In this document: positions 30,926-41,255 of the stretch, piece after piece | Numbering within the stretch: position 1 is the stretch's first letter | How the letters are laid out: each line of letters begins with the position of its first letter | Origin: Sugiyamaella lignohabitans | Taxonomy: Eukaryota > Ascomycota > Dipodascomycetes > Dipodascales > Trichomonascaceae | DNA: 64,000 nucleotides | Reading direction: 5' to 3' | Assembly: GCF_001640025.1 (NCBI RefSeq) | Contig: NC_031672.1 | Coordinates: forward strand, 5,270,001 to 5,334,000 | Made by a program: the position numbers and the translations under genes | The notes under the pieces: generated by a model | What the model saw: only the letters and a program-made list of their open reading frames with translations | Databases searched by the model: none | Told to the model about the DNA's origin: nothing

Positions 30926-31672
30926 TTAAGAGGAAGGAGAAGGGTTGGACTTTCTCTTACCGTTGGTCAAAGTGACATTGACGAAACGACGAGTGTACAA
31001 AATTCTCTTCTTAGCACGTCCCTTAGGAACCTTCTTCTTTTCTTGCTTCTCGACCTTAGGAGTCATGGCCTTAACACGACCGGCACGAGCGAGAGATCCG
31101 TGAACTTTTCCCTGTAGAAGTTAGTATTTGAAAACAACCTAAGCAAGAAGTGCCATAGACTACTAGAATTTCATTTAGAACCAATACAAGACTGTAGGAC
31201 ATGGTAGTATGGAGAATTCAACCACCACAATAACGACAAGCAGAATAGAAAATAATTATCACTATAACTGATTTCAATACTAATTCGGACGGTGAGACCG
31301 GTTTCGGATATTTGATTGCACTTCTCGAGATTTATCGAACTTTTCTTGTTGACTTTCGTACTTTTTGAATAAAGAATATTGATCCCTCTGAGTTGTTCGA
31401 ATGTTGTCAGCTCCTGCCTATATACTCAGCTGGCGAGTGGCTACACATCTGAAAAAGGGCTCTAAATTCAAAACATATTCGTATAAAAACTGGTCAAAAC
31501 CCACATTTCGACGTGAACTTATGATGTTTCATTCTCGAGTATCGCCCGGCGTTGCTGAAAAGATCCAGTTCCACTTATTTGTCTATCCTTGCTTCCGTAC
31601 AGTCTCATACTCATTCTTTTAACTTCATTTTATCGTCTATTAACACAATCGTTCATGGTTTTTACGTACCAT
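30926..31672 (-). CDS. RPS30: 40S ribosomal protein eS30 (RPS30), ATG-only first exon
   Basis: Exon 1 is just the ATG (31672-31670); exon 2 is 31111-30926 (62 codons with stop). The 558-nt intron has a GTACGT donor and ATACTAACTTCTACAG at its 3' end. The 62-aa product starts [14 protein letters not shown] and ends [12 protein letters not shown], very close to yeast Rps30 (63 aa), and is extremely basic. It needs the splice, because exon 2 has no suitable ATG. The S. cerevisiae gene has its intron at about the same place. A perfect 16-bp Mcm1-type palindrome lies about 200 bp upstream. No snoRNA boxes seen in the intron. Confidence 0.96.
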
Positions 31673-32447
31673 TTTGAATTTTTGTTTTAGTTGGCGATAC
31701 GGTTACTGTAAGAGAGAAGGGGCAAATTTCTTGTGTAAGGTGCTGTTGGAAGCGCCTGCTTGGTGACTACACAGGGCAGGGTTAAAATGCCTTAAGAGGC
31801 ATCTGTATTATTGAGTGGGGGCATTGAGTCAGTTAGAAAGGTTTGTGACTGTGACTATGAAGTGCAGTTTCCTAAATAGGAAATCTAAAGTGGAATGTAC
31901 GAGAGCCAGCTTCACAAAAAATAGTAGCTGTTGAGCGGTGACTATAGAAACTGATAGGGCAGTTAGCAGAAGAATAGGATCACAGTAGGAGATAGTTACA
32001 TATTGTAGTGAGAAATATAATTGAATTTATAGCTTGCTAAACCATGCTATTATGCTCTTTACGCTGTTCTCGAATCACGCATGTCAAGTTCTGCAGGGCT
32101 CCGACACCCGAACCCTTATCATCTTATCATGGAGCATAATGGGCGGTTGGGTAAATATAAGAAGATCAAGATGAATATCTTGGTAGGATAAATCACGACT
32201 ACGCCAGGAACTACTGCTATATACATTGAAATAAATAGAGAATAAATAAGGGTAATTGTCGCATCTTCAAAACAGACCCCTGAGCAGTTCGGTTTTAAGC
32301 GACTACTCTAGAGCGTGATGTTGATGTAGGGCAAGTGAAATTTCCAGCACAAAGCTTAAACATTCGGACCATGGGCGCTTCTGTTCAAGGTATGTCTGGA
32401 GTTTCGTAAATTATGCCCTATGGCCAATCAATCAATGACCATAAAGG
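31673..32447. other. RPS30 upstream region
   Basis: 775 bp between RPS30 and the DUF202 gene stop. Contains the Mcm1-type palindrome at 31868-31883 and a short inverted repeat ATGCCT/AGGCAT at 31786-31801. No gene seen. Confidence 0.6.
31868..31883 (-). promoter_or_regulatory. RPS30: Mcm1-type CArG palindrome upstream of RPS30
   Basis: Read on the RPS30 strand it is TTTCCTATTTAGGAAA, a CC(A/T)6GG box inside a longer palindrome. It is nearly the P-box palindrome bound by Mcm1 (TTTCCTAATTAGGAAA). It ends about 195 bp before the ATG. The identical 16-mer in the same orientation precedes RPS24. Confidence 0.65.
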
Positions 32448-32970
32448 CTATATGGTAGAGGGTTGAATATGGACCATGATACCTAGAGCAATGGAAACCA
32501 AGGCAATTGTAATTGAAAATGTTAGAACGATAATTGTCCGGCTCGCTGGAAACTTGTCAGTAAGTAACAAGTGTTGGACAGAGAAATAGCGTATTGCTCC
32601 AAATACAGTGATCAGGATTCCAGTACAGACAAATAATCCACCTAAAGCAGAGCTCATTTTATAAAAAGAGTTGTCTTCTTTGATATTGTGATCAATTTTA
32701 AGCCGAAATAGTTGGGTAAGAGCAACACCTATACTAGCAAATGTCAAGCTAGTTCTTAACCAAGCAAGAAAAGTTCGTTCATTAGCCAGCTTCATTGTTA
32801 GTTCTGCAAATATGTTGATGGATTGGAGGTAGTTTTTTAGTACGAAAACCTACATGATCTCGAGCAACCGAGTTAGTATTCTCAAGTCGGAGAGAACCGA
32901 ACGTCTTCCAAAAGGAGATGTCGCGATTCTGAACGCGGGGCTCTTCGGTTGTTGGTGCAGAGTCAGCCAT
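32448..32970 (-). CDS. DUF202 (YidH-like) small membrane protein, two exons
   Basis: Exon 1 is 32970-32854 (39 codons); exon 2 is 32789-32448. The 64-nt intron has a GTAGGT donor and AACTAACAATGAAG at its 3' end. The join creates ARDHLANERTFLAWLRTSL, the hallmark of DUF202 proteins, which is split in the unspliced frames. The 152-aa product has a hydrophilic ~38-residue N-terminus and three predicted membrane helices. Family function is unclear; the related DUF202 fold is found in Vtc1 of the vacuolar polyphosphate complex, but this copy belongs to the YidH-like branch. Fungal relatives are usually of this size. Confidence 0.88.
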
Positions 32971-35068
32971 TGTCTCAGTCCTAGCTATTGCTTAGAAGTT
33001 GATTCTTAGGATTGGTGGTTAACTTCGTGAAGGTGCCGCGGCAAGGTGATAGCACGTGATGAAGCATGATTTGTTACCCGGATGACCCTATCCCTGTAAC
33101 CGTCCCAAAAACGTTTTTTTGAGCTCGTAGGAATAGTAGACCAGATGGATGGTCTGAATCATGGTCATAGTGAGTAAAGTAAGGATATAAACCCAGTCCC
33201 AACTCAGTCGTCAAATTGATGAAGGTATAGTGTCACATACCATGTGGGCACTAGGTGACGTAAGAGTACGTGGACCTGTGCCGAGACACGAAAGTCGAAT
33301 TTTCAGATTGGCACATGTTGGCTGCTCAGCCCCTCTCCCCACACATAGTAAATGCCGAATAAGACACCCCACCTTTTTGCTTTTGAGCCGATTGTTGCAA
33401 AAGTCTATTAGTCGAAGTTTAAAAGATGGCATGATTCTGTTATCTCAACCTTATCGAGGGTAAATATTAGAGTGTGCATTTAAAGCTATGTACTGATCAG
33501 CCAAAAGGAACTCCACATGCTGCTCGGAATACCGGGTTAGGAGGGAACAATTGACCGCAAGTGCGTGGCAGGTCTGCAGCTTGTTCAACTGGTGCTAGTT
33601 ACAGATCTAGGTCTTCTACAGCCTGTACTCGGAAAAATAACTAATCTGAAGAAATTGTCAGTGCACCCCATGTTTTTTTCACCTGTCTTACATTCGTCAT
33701 CCGGAAACACCGGCCATGCTGGATTGACATTACATTGTAGAGCACACCGTATTAATGCAGCATCTTGAGAAAATCAGCACTGCTTTTTGTGCGTTAGGTG
33801 ACGGTTGACTGCAAGGGTTTATAGCCAAGATGCAACGCTATATGCACTAAAAAAGAAAATTTTGAAGAGAATGCATACAAACAGCCCGATTCGATAAAAC
33901 CTAACAGGCGATCCCCTTACATAACCGTTTCCTGCTTATGTTGGATTCTTCCGCCGGAAATAGGGCACCGTCCATGTTTCATAACTCGTTTTGTTGGCGG
34001 CCAACAAGGGATGCATTTGTTTTTCTTAGCATTCAGAGTAATAGGTTATATCTCATTAAACTCAGGTTTCGGGATCTTTGAGGCTCATATATTGAGGATT
34101 TGCTCGCCATCTGAACTCATCTCATCGCTGCTTACTGCAATACATCTGCAAAAGAAGAAGCTTTTGCACCTTTCACGCCACTGAATAAAATATAATAGAC
34201 ACCGTTTCACGTGCATACAAGCGGGTATTCGAGGCAGGAAGGTCATGTTTTCCTCATTTAGCCAATGAGCTGACCGACCACGCCCAGCCAGTCACATTTT
34301 ACCGCCTATCCTAGCCTACTTTGTCCAGAGTCGAACGGCTTGCAGCATGGAACTCCTTTCAAAATGTTCAAAATGCTGCAAAAGGATAGAGGCTATGGGT
34401 CTCGGTGATACAAAAGTAGTCTATGGGTAGGATAACAAAAAAAAAAAAATAAATCATTATAAAAACTTCACACCCACGATAATAAGGAGGAATTTTATAT
34501 AAAGCCAACCCCACCTGCTATCATTACTCTCCTAGTATGTACATCTCTACACCACTGTAAGATTAGATAATTTAAAAGTTAAAATTCCTGATAGGAGAGG
34601 GTAGGGTCAAGTGCAAGATCATTCCCTATTTTGTTGAGCGTTATAACCGACCGGCGTGTCGGACCGATCTACCTGCCCCCACCTACCGCTGCTTTAACAA
34701 TTTGCGTGCGCGCTTGCCCGACAGAGAGTTAAAGCTCATAGAGATTATCTCGACTCATTCGCTGCTTTACCTGGAATTATTTTCACAACAATTAATGGAT
34801 TGTTTTCTTGACAGATTATAGACAGAATACACAGACCAAAACCAATATCTATATCCAGCAATTATCTAGATTGATTGGATAGGAAACTTTTTACGTCATT
34901 ACATCTTGGCTATTTTACCAGATACTGATTACAAAAACGGTTTCGAAGTATATTTACTTTCAGACCAAATACTACTGATTGAAAAAGACCAGCTACATAC
35001 CAAAAGTAGCACCATATTTCACACTCTAACCAGTGTGAAATATCAATACCGCAAAAGTGCCGTCCCAA
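32971..35068. other. Long gene-poor region upstream of YVH1
   Basis: 2.1 kb. Overlapping sense and antisense frames near 33.2-33.5 kb show no family features and look like chance. Palindromes TTCCGCCGGAA (33949-33959) and CCGAC-N6-GTCGG (34647-34662) could be zinc-cluster factor sites. An A-rich run starts near 34437. CTCTAACCAG near 35027 might end a leader intron. No RNA gene seen. Confidence 0.5.
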
Positions 35069-36742
35069 ATGAATAAGATAACCGATAACATCTACCTCGG
35101 TTCTTTCTATGCTTTATCGGCAACCAAGACCCTCAGACAAAACAATGTTACTCATATCCTGTCTTTGGTAGAAACGGATATCAAGTCTGAGTTTCTTGAG
35201 GGGTTCAAGCATATGAGAGTTCAGATTGATGATATCGAAGATGAAAATATTATTCAATACTTCCCTCGTATAATTGCTTTCATGGATGATGCAATCAATG
35301 CTGGCAACTCCATTTTAGTCCATTGTATGGCAGGTGTCTCCAGATCAGCTACTGCTGTCTGTGCTTATCTCATGAGAACTCATGTATGGACTTCGGAACA
35401 AGCTTTGACATTCGTTAAGTCCAAACGTTCCGTCGCTAACCCTAACACGTCATTTTTGGACCAATTGAAGATATTTTATCTATGCGGATATGAAGTATCT
35501 GAATCCAAGGCGCCATATCGTCAATGGCTGCTCAAACAAAAGGCTACTGATATTGCCATGGCTGGGTCAATCAGGCCCAGTGATATTGTATACACCAGTC
35601 CTGATAGTGGTGGTATTACCAAGGCCTCTGATAAGAGCCCTGAAGAGGAGTCTCTAATCAATGGAATTGCTGCTCTTTCTACTACGACAAGTGTAGATCC
35701 TATATCTTTGCCTCCCAGTCCTGACACTGTTGCTAGCAACAGTTCGACAACTACAACATCTTCAACCGCATCTTCTGTGGCTTCATCTACTACTACCACT
35801 AGTTCTGAGGTACTTACCTCTGCAAATAAGGGCCGCAATGTTTCCAGTAAAAGAAGTACTTGGCGTAATACCCTTCCGGCTCTGCTTTATGTGTTGGGAC
35901 ACCGTCATGGCACCCCAACAGCCAGACCTCAAGAATTGTTGCTGGTATCCGATGACCACCCCGATGGGGTTCAGTTAGATCTAGGTGGAAATCCACAAGA
36001 GGATTTAAAAGGCGTTACGAACCCTACTCTCAAGCTTACAGGATTCTGGTCTTGTGAAATTGTTATTCCTGGTGATCAGTTAATCCCTGGGCTTGCTGCT
36101 ACCACTAGACGTAGTACACAGCTTCGCTGCAAGAAGTGCGCTATGCCGTTAGCGCTATCCACTGCATTTATTCTCCATACTCCTGCTGGTTCTTCCCTTG
36201 GAAAGGGAGCCAAGGACAGCAAGGACAGCAAAGAAAACGGTAGCTCTTCGTTTTATAAACAGGGTGCTTCACAGTCTACTTCTCACTTGAGTAGCTTTTT
36301 CAGAAGCAGTACCAGCAACGGAAGTGCGTCAGTGAATGGTAGTGCATCAGAACGCTCAAGCAGATTCCACTTACCCCATCAGTTGACAAGGTCTCTCAGC
36401 CAAAGGGGTGATCGGGAAACGCGTTCTGCGAACTCAAGTGCTACTTCTTTAGTCGACAACAAGGGCATCAACTTTGCACCTAGAAATGGCATGGCCATCA
36501 ACTCTACTCTTCCTCCTTCGTGTATGTCGTACTTCATCGAGCCAGTAGTATGGATGCGCCCTGAACTCGAGAAGGGCGAGCTTGAAGGAAAACTCAATTG
36601 TCCTGGTTGTGAAGCCAAACTTGGTTCATACAGATGGCAGGGAAGCAAATGTAGTTGTGGTGTTTGGATTACCCCTGCGATTCAGTTACAACGGTCAAGA
36701 GTTGATGAAGTCCAGTTTACTAGAAATACTGCTGCTCTGTAA
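35069..36742 (+). CDS. YVH1: Dual-specificity phosphatase YVH1
   Basis: 557 aa from the ATG at 35069 (MNKITDNIYLGSF). Residues ~1-150 are a dual-specificity phosphatase domain with the active site HCMAGVSRSAT (Cys86, Arg92) and the general acid region around Asp57. The C-terminus carries the YVH1 zinc-binding domain: CKKC near residue 355, then MSYFIEPVVWM and CPGCEAKLGSYRWQGSKCSCG near 511-531. Yvh1 helps release Mrt4 during late 60S ribosome assembly through this zinc domain. The protein is about 190 residues longer than S. cerevisiae Yvh1 (364 aa). The extra length is a Ser/Thr-rich linker and a Ser-rich insert inside the zinc region (about 375-475). Confidence 0.92.
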   Translation: MNKITDNIYLGSFYALSATKTLRQNNVTHILSLVETDIKSEFLEGFKHMRVQIDDIEDENIIQYFPRIIAFMDDAINAGNSILVHCMAGVSRSATAVCAYLMRTHVWTSEQALTFVKSKRSVANPNTSFLDQLKIFYLCGYEVSESKAPYRQWLLKQKATDIAMAGSIRPSDIVYTSPDSGGITKASDKSPEEESLINGIAALSTTTSVDPISLPPSPDTVASNSSTTTTSSTASSVASSTTTTSSEVLTSANKGRNVSSKRSTWRNTLPALLYVLGHRHGTPTARPQELLLVSDDHPDGVQLDLGGNPQEDLKGVTNPTLKLTGFWSCEIVIPGDQLIPGLAATTRRSTQLRCKKCAMPLALSTAFILHTPAGSSLGKGAKDSKDSKENGSSSFYKQGASQSTSHLSSFFRSSTSNGSASVNGSASERSSRFHLPHQLTRSLSQRGDRETRSANSSATSLVDNKGINFAPRNGMAINSTLPPSCMSYFIEPVVWMRPELEKGELEGKLNCPGCEAKLGSYRWQGSKCSCGVWITPAIQLQRSRVDEVQFTRNTAAL

Positions 36743-36962
36743 GTAGCAGAGGCTCCATTATATTTATATTCATGTCTAGTTTATTTACCTTGTTATTTGC
36801 TTTTCCTATTGTTTTGCATAGTATTTGTATTTCTTATATGAATTGTTCGCATATTGATATTTCTAAACTCTGGTCTTACCTAGGCTTATAACCGCACTGG
36901 TGTTGTCGATGGTATACTAGCAATCATTAATTCGACTATTTTTAGTACAAACTTTTATATAA

Positions 36963-39650
36963 CTAAAATTTGTTGTCTTCAAGCCACTTTTCGACAGCAG
37001 TGGTCTCGCGAGCGACCCATTGATACTTGGACTTGATAACATCCAAGGCTTGAGATAATGAACGATCGTAACCCTTGTTGTCCTTTTCACTGAAGAAAGC
37101 GCTAATGTCGTTGTAGTCCTCCTCAGATGCAAACTGACTGACGACGACACGGACAAAACGGTCTAATACAACCATATTACTCGAAAACTTCTTATAAACA
37201 TCAGTCCAGTTGGATTTAATGAATTCCCAAGTTTGCTCACGACTAGCAGGATTAGCTGCTAAGCTAGTTCCGATAGTGTGCACATCTTGGACCGGCACCT
37301 CTCCAGAAAGAATCATTCCCAAGCTCGATTTGATCAGCGATGCATCCTGAACATTACCAAGAGCAAAGGCAGCTAGCTCCCTACCATCAACAGAGGTGGG
37401 ATTAGCTAATTCCTTACGGACCACCTCATAAGCCTCCTGCAATTCAATACCAGTTGCGTACTTAAGAACAGTGGCGAAAATCGCTTTCTTGACACTAGGG
37501 TGAATGACGGTCTTATCACCGGTCTTATACTTATTGAAACGGGAAATTGATTCATCAACCACAGACTTGATACCAACAGTACCACCAGCCAAAATAATCA
37601 AAGCTCTTAATCTTACAGTTAAAAAATCGTCATCCTTTGAGAATTCCCATCCAAGTCTATTCAAGGTTGGGGTAATAAGATGCTCAGTAAATTTAACGAG
37701 CCCGCTGGTAACTTCCTTGGAGTGAAGAGCAAAAACAGAGCGAAGAGTAGCCAATCTCTGAAGAATCTCGGACCAAACAAAGTAGTTTTTCTCCTCCTTA
37801 AGAGCGTCCAAGAAAGCCAACAGGCCAGGGGTAGATCCGACACCAGCAGACGCAGTAGCAGCAGTGTCTGCTACAAGACCAATTTTATCCTTAGCGGAAA
37901 GCCTATTAATAGATTTACCAAGCTTTTCGAGTCTTTCCTCAGAATAACTAACGCGATAAATGGCAGTTTGATCCTTGTTCAGCTTGAAGAAGTTATCTCC
38001 TGATGCAAGGGCTGGGATAGTAATTTCTCTTTGGTCAAGAATGGTTGAGCTGTCAGCTTTGGCATCACTGTCGATAACCAAAGGAATCCACCACTCAGTT
38101 TCGTTTTCGTTCAAACTAACATCTCCAGTGCTGAGGAATCGGTCTTGACGAACAGTGACATCACCGGTATTTTCGTCCTCTTGAACCTTCAACAACGGGA
38201 AACCAATCTTTTCAATCCAATTTTCCATAGCAGCAGCCACATCAACTCCACTGACCTCACTCAAGCTAGCCCACAAATCAGCAGTTCTAGCATTAGAGTA
38301 CGCATGCTTCTTGAGATAGTTAGAGACGCCCTTGAGAAAGGTCTCGACAGTCAATTGGGTACTAAGCATACGAATAGTAGAAGCACCCTTTAAGTAGGAA
38401 ATATGATCAAATACTTGATCGATCTCAAGGCCAGATCTCACTGGAACCTCAATTGGATGGGAGCCACGAAGAGCGTCAAGTGCAAGAGCTCCTTGAAGAG
38501 ATTCGAAAACAAATCCGGTGAAAACATCCCAATCAGGGTACAAATGATCGACTGCAAACCATCCGACCCAAGTAGCAAAACCTTCATTAAGCCATAACTC
38601 ATTCCACCAGTCCATAGTAACAAGATTACCGAACCATTGATGTGCCAGCTCGTGGGCTACCACATAGACGACTCTGGTCTTATATGAACTGTCACTGGTC
38701 AGCTCATCAAACAAGACGGCGGTAGTACGATAAGTTACAAGACCCCAGTTTTCCATAGCACCGTGAGAGAACTCATGCACAGCTAATAGGTCAGCTTTTG
38801 GAAGCATATAGTCAATATCGAAAACTTCGGAGAAAAGATCAATAATCTTAACAGCACTCTCAAGGGCAAGTTGACCCTGCTTGACGAGGCCCTTGGTGGT
38901 ATAAACCCTAACAGGGATCTTCTTACCGTTGTAAGAACGGTCGGTAAAAGCTTCAATGTACTCAAAATCACCCGTAGCCCAAGCGAGAAGGTAAGTACTC
39001 ATGACAGGAGTCGTCTCAAAGGCGACCACTTTCAAACTGGTGCTTCCAGAGGCAGTAGACTCTGCAGAAACAGCCTTCTTGCCATCACCATCAATTGGCT
39101 TGCTAGACACAACAGGCATATTACTCAAGGCAGTCCAATTCTCAGGGACAGTAATCTTGAAGTCGAAAGTAGCCTTCTGATTAGGTTCATCAACACATGG
39201 AAAGGCTCTTCTAGCATCGGTAGACTCGAATTGAGTAGAGAGCATAACAGCGTCCTCGCCCTCTGGAGTCTTATACTTGGACCGGTAGAAACCAGCCATA
39301 TTATCCCAAATCTTGGCTTCATAGTCGACAGACACTTGGATCTTAGTGGCGCCAGGCTGGATTGGTTCAGCAAGTTTTAGAGTAACAACCTCGACCTTCT
39401 CATCGTACGAGATTTCAGTAACTTCGATGGTAGATTCGGTCTTGGCTGCTTGTTGAACCAAAGCAGATCCCTTGGTGACCTTCAAACCCCGGTAATTGAG
39501 ATGAATAGCCTCAACAGAGGACTCAGAAACCAGTTTGAAGTCAATTACTACATTGCCCGAGAAGGTGTATTTTTGACTATCAATGTTAAAAACGGACAGA
39601 GCATAGTGGACTGGCTTAAGGTCCTTGGGCAGGATTTCACGATCAGTCAT
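36963..39650 (-). CDS. M1-family zinc aminopeptidase (AAP1/APE2 type)
   Basis: 895 aa from the ATG at 39650 (MTDREILPKDLKPVHY). Family marks are clear: GAMEN exopeptidase motif near residues 296-300, zinc site HELAHQW near 333-339 and the third ligand in WLNEGFATW. A C-terminal ERAP1-like helical domain follows. It removes N-terminal residues from peptides. Cytosolic Aap1 and Ape2 of yeast are both this size. A spliceable upstream exon (39804-39760) could add a hydrophobic leader in frame; see findings. Convergent with YVH1 at about 220 bp. Confidence 0.93.
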   Translation of the reverse strand: MTDREILPKDLKPVHYALSVFNIDSQKYTFSGNVVIDFKLVSESSVEAIHLNYRGLKVTKGSALVQQAAKTESTIEVTEISYDEKVEVVTLKLAEPIQPGATKIQVSVDYEAKIWDNMAGFYRSKYKTPEGEDAVMLSTQFESTDARRAFPCVDEPNQKATFDFKITVPENWTALSNMPVVSSKPIDGDGKKAVSAESTASGSTSLKVVAFETTPVMSTYLLAWATGDFEYIEAFTDRSYNGKKIPVRVYTTKGLVKQGQLALESAVKIIDLFSEVFDIDYMLPKADLLAVHEFSHGAMENWGLVTYRTTAVLFDELTSDSSYKTRVVYVVAHELAHQWFGNLVTMDWWNELWLNEGFATWVGWFAVDHLYPDWDVFTGFVFESLQGALALDALRGSHPIEVPVRSGLEIDQVFDHISYLKGASTIRMLSTQLTVETFLKGVSNYLKKHAYSNARTADLWASLSEVSGVDVAAAMENWIEKIGFPLLKVQEDENTGDVTVRQDRFLSTGDVSLNENETEWWIPLVIDSDAKADSSTILDQREITIPALASGDNFFKLNKDQTAIYRVSYSEERLEKLGKSINRLSAKDKIGLVADTAATASAGVGSTPGLLAFLDALKEEKNYFVWSEILQRLATLRSVFALHSKEVTSGLVKFTEHLITPTLNRLGWEFSKDDDFLTVRLRALIILAGGTVGIKSVVDESISRFNKYKTGDKTVIHPSVKKAIFATVLKYATGIELQEAYEVVRKELANPTSVDGRELAAFALGNVQDASLIKSSLGMILSGEVPVQDVHTIGTSLAANPASREQTWEFIKSNWTDVYKKFSSNMVVLDRFVRVVVSQFASEEDYNDISAFFSEKDNKGYDRSLSQALDVIKSKYQWVARETTAVEKWLEDNKF

Positions 39651-40418
39651 TATGAGCCAAACAAAAGTTTTAATAAACTAAATCAATGGACGAGAGAAAT
39701 AAATTAGAACTACTCAGTTTAACACTCCACTCGAGGTTAGTTATATAAAATCCACTTACCTGCGGCTGCGACGAAGCCCCAAGAAGACAAACTAGGAAGG
39801 CCATTGCAGCTTAAAACTATGCAATGTACTTTCCTTGTTATATGCAGATGACTACTGTTGATGCGGGGTGAAATTTGTCTGTGATCTCAAAGCCAGCCAT
39901 CACAGAATTTCTCATCAATCAGTGTTAAGACCGGCCAGTAAGCCAGTAATTTACTGAAGTACTGGCCAATACTACTATATCTTGGAGACAAGTAATTTGC
40001 GGGAGAGCACGGCCCTTCATTCTATCGGACTGCGAACGGCATCAATCCCAAAATGCACCTCATCGCGCCGTTTGCTCATCGCAGAAGCTCTCTCCGTCGA
40101 CACCCGCTACAAACTTCCACCCAGTGGTGATGTGCCTTTCACCGATCTACAACCGCTGGAATGGCTGTCTTTTGGTACTTTATTTTGACGGTTACTGATT
40201 TCGGTCATGGTGACCTGCCTGACGGCTTTACCCCAAGGATTAACAAGGACGATTAAGATCTAGGTAGTATTAAGATCTAGAACTACAGTGAATATTCCCT
40301 TATACATGTATTTTTATATATCATTACATAACCAGATAAATAAGAATGGAACAGAGTTCCACTGTCGGCAGGTGTGACGAGCGACAAATAACCGTTTCAG
40401 CGATGGTGACATCTCAAA
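39651..40418. other. Aminopeptidase upstream region
   Basis: 768 bp. Contains a possible upstream exon and intron of the aminopeptidase gene (39804 to 39678) and a 35-bp nested palindrome at 39933-39967. A 68-codon plus-strand frame at 39982-40188 lacks an ATG start and is treated as chance. Confidence 0.5.
39933..39967. repeat. 35-bp nested palindrome
   Basis: Outer arms GGCCAGTA and TACTGGCC (8 bp, perfect) enclose inner arms CAGTAA and TTACTG (6 bp, perfect) around a single T. Three-base spacers (AGC / AAG) separate outer and inner arms. It lies about 130 bp upstream of the possible leader-exon ATG of the aminopeptidase gene. It could bind a dimeric factor or form a cruciform. Confidence 0.75.
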
Positions 40419-41255
40419 CTAGAAAGGGCCTTGATGAGGGACATAGCCAATGAAAGGCTGCTTCTCTTCTTGGTAAACCTCGCGACGACGAGATGATTTT
40501 CCACAACACATGGCCACAAACCACCAAAACGCAGCCCACAAACTTGCGGCAACTGAGACCCAAGTCAACACGTAGGTTCCACCATTCAACGAGGCAACGG
40601 CACCAAAGCTATCTAACTGGTTGTTGAACTCTTTGCGATAAGTAACGAAAATACCGGTTGCAAGAGCAGAGGCCAATAAAAGTGCTAAAAATGCAACTAC
40701 TGAAATGATACTGGCACAACAGGCTGCAAAGCGACTGCATATAGCGAATATACCACTAACTACAGCCAGTGCTGATACGACGATTCCAACTACGTAGCAT
40801 ACCCACATACCCACGGAAGCAGCGTGAAGCACTTTTTCGTAGTCCTTGACCTCACTTGGAAGGTTAATTTGAATACCAGTATTGGTGTTATTTTCCAGGA
40901 TCGATACAAAGTCAAACCAGAATGGCATGTGAGGAGTGAAACACTCGGTAATTACCTGGCCAGTGGTGTTATCAGTCCCCTGACAATAACCATTAGTACC
41001 AGCATCGTAGAAATCACTAATACCCAAAGTTTGCATTATATTTGGAATTTGTTGGTCTACGGCAGCTGCAATATCAGATGGGATCCCCTGAACAGCAGAT
41101 GCCGATATGTTAGACAGATCAATCCTCATGAAATAGATGGACTTCAAACCAGTAGCATGCTCGTATGACCCTAGAAATACAACAAGTGCAAGCACCAGTG
41201 CAACCAGTGAACCCACCATGGGGAATATCGACAAACAAAAATTTCTACAGGACAT
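40419..41255 (-). CDS. SUR7/PalI-family four-helix plasma-membrane protein
   Basis: 278 aa. Hydrophobic segments at about 9-29, 150-172, 178-206 and 227-250 give the four-helix claudin-like layout of the SUR7/PalI family. The first extracellular loop contains the family-like YFMRIDLSNI and two cysteines (YCQG...ECFTPHMPFW). The cytosolic tail has CCGKSSRRREVYQEEKQPF, basic then acidic. Family members sit in eisosome domains (Sur7, Fmp45, Pun1) or act in pH sensing (Rim9/PalI); more divergent ones include Dcv1 and Ina1. I cannot assign it to one. Single exon starting MSCRNFCLSIFPM. Confidence 0.72.
   Translation of the reverse strand: MSCRNFCLSIFPMVGSLVALVLALVVFLGSYEHATGLKSIYFMRIDLSNISASAVQGIPSDIAAAVDQQIPNIMQTLGISDFYDAGTNGYCQGTDNTTGQVITECFTPHMPFWFDFVSILENNTNTGIQINLPSEVKDYEKVLHAASVGMWVCYVVGIVVSALAVVSGIFAICSRFAACCASIISVVAFLALLLASALATGIFVTYRKEFNNQLDSFGAVASLNGGTYVLTWVSVAASLWAAFWWFVAMCCGKSSRRREVYQEEKQPFIGYVPHQGPF

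Noticed and set aside
31401..31622. 73-codon plus-strand frame
   Set aside because: Lies entirely inside the RPS30 intron, antisense, with no family features; chance frame.
33211..33463. Overlapping sense and antisense frames in the gene-poor region
   Set aside because: Mirror-image frames with no recognisable protein features; typical chance pair.
39982..40188. 68-codon plus-strand frame
   Set aside because: Starts at TTG with no ATG and no family features; intergenic.
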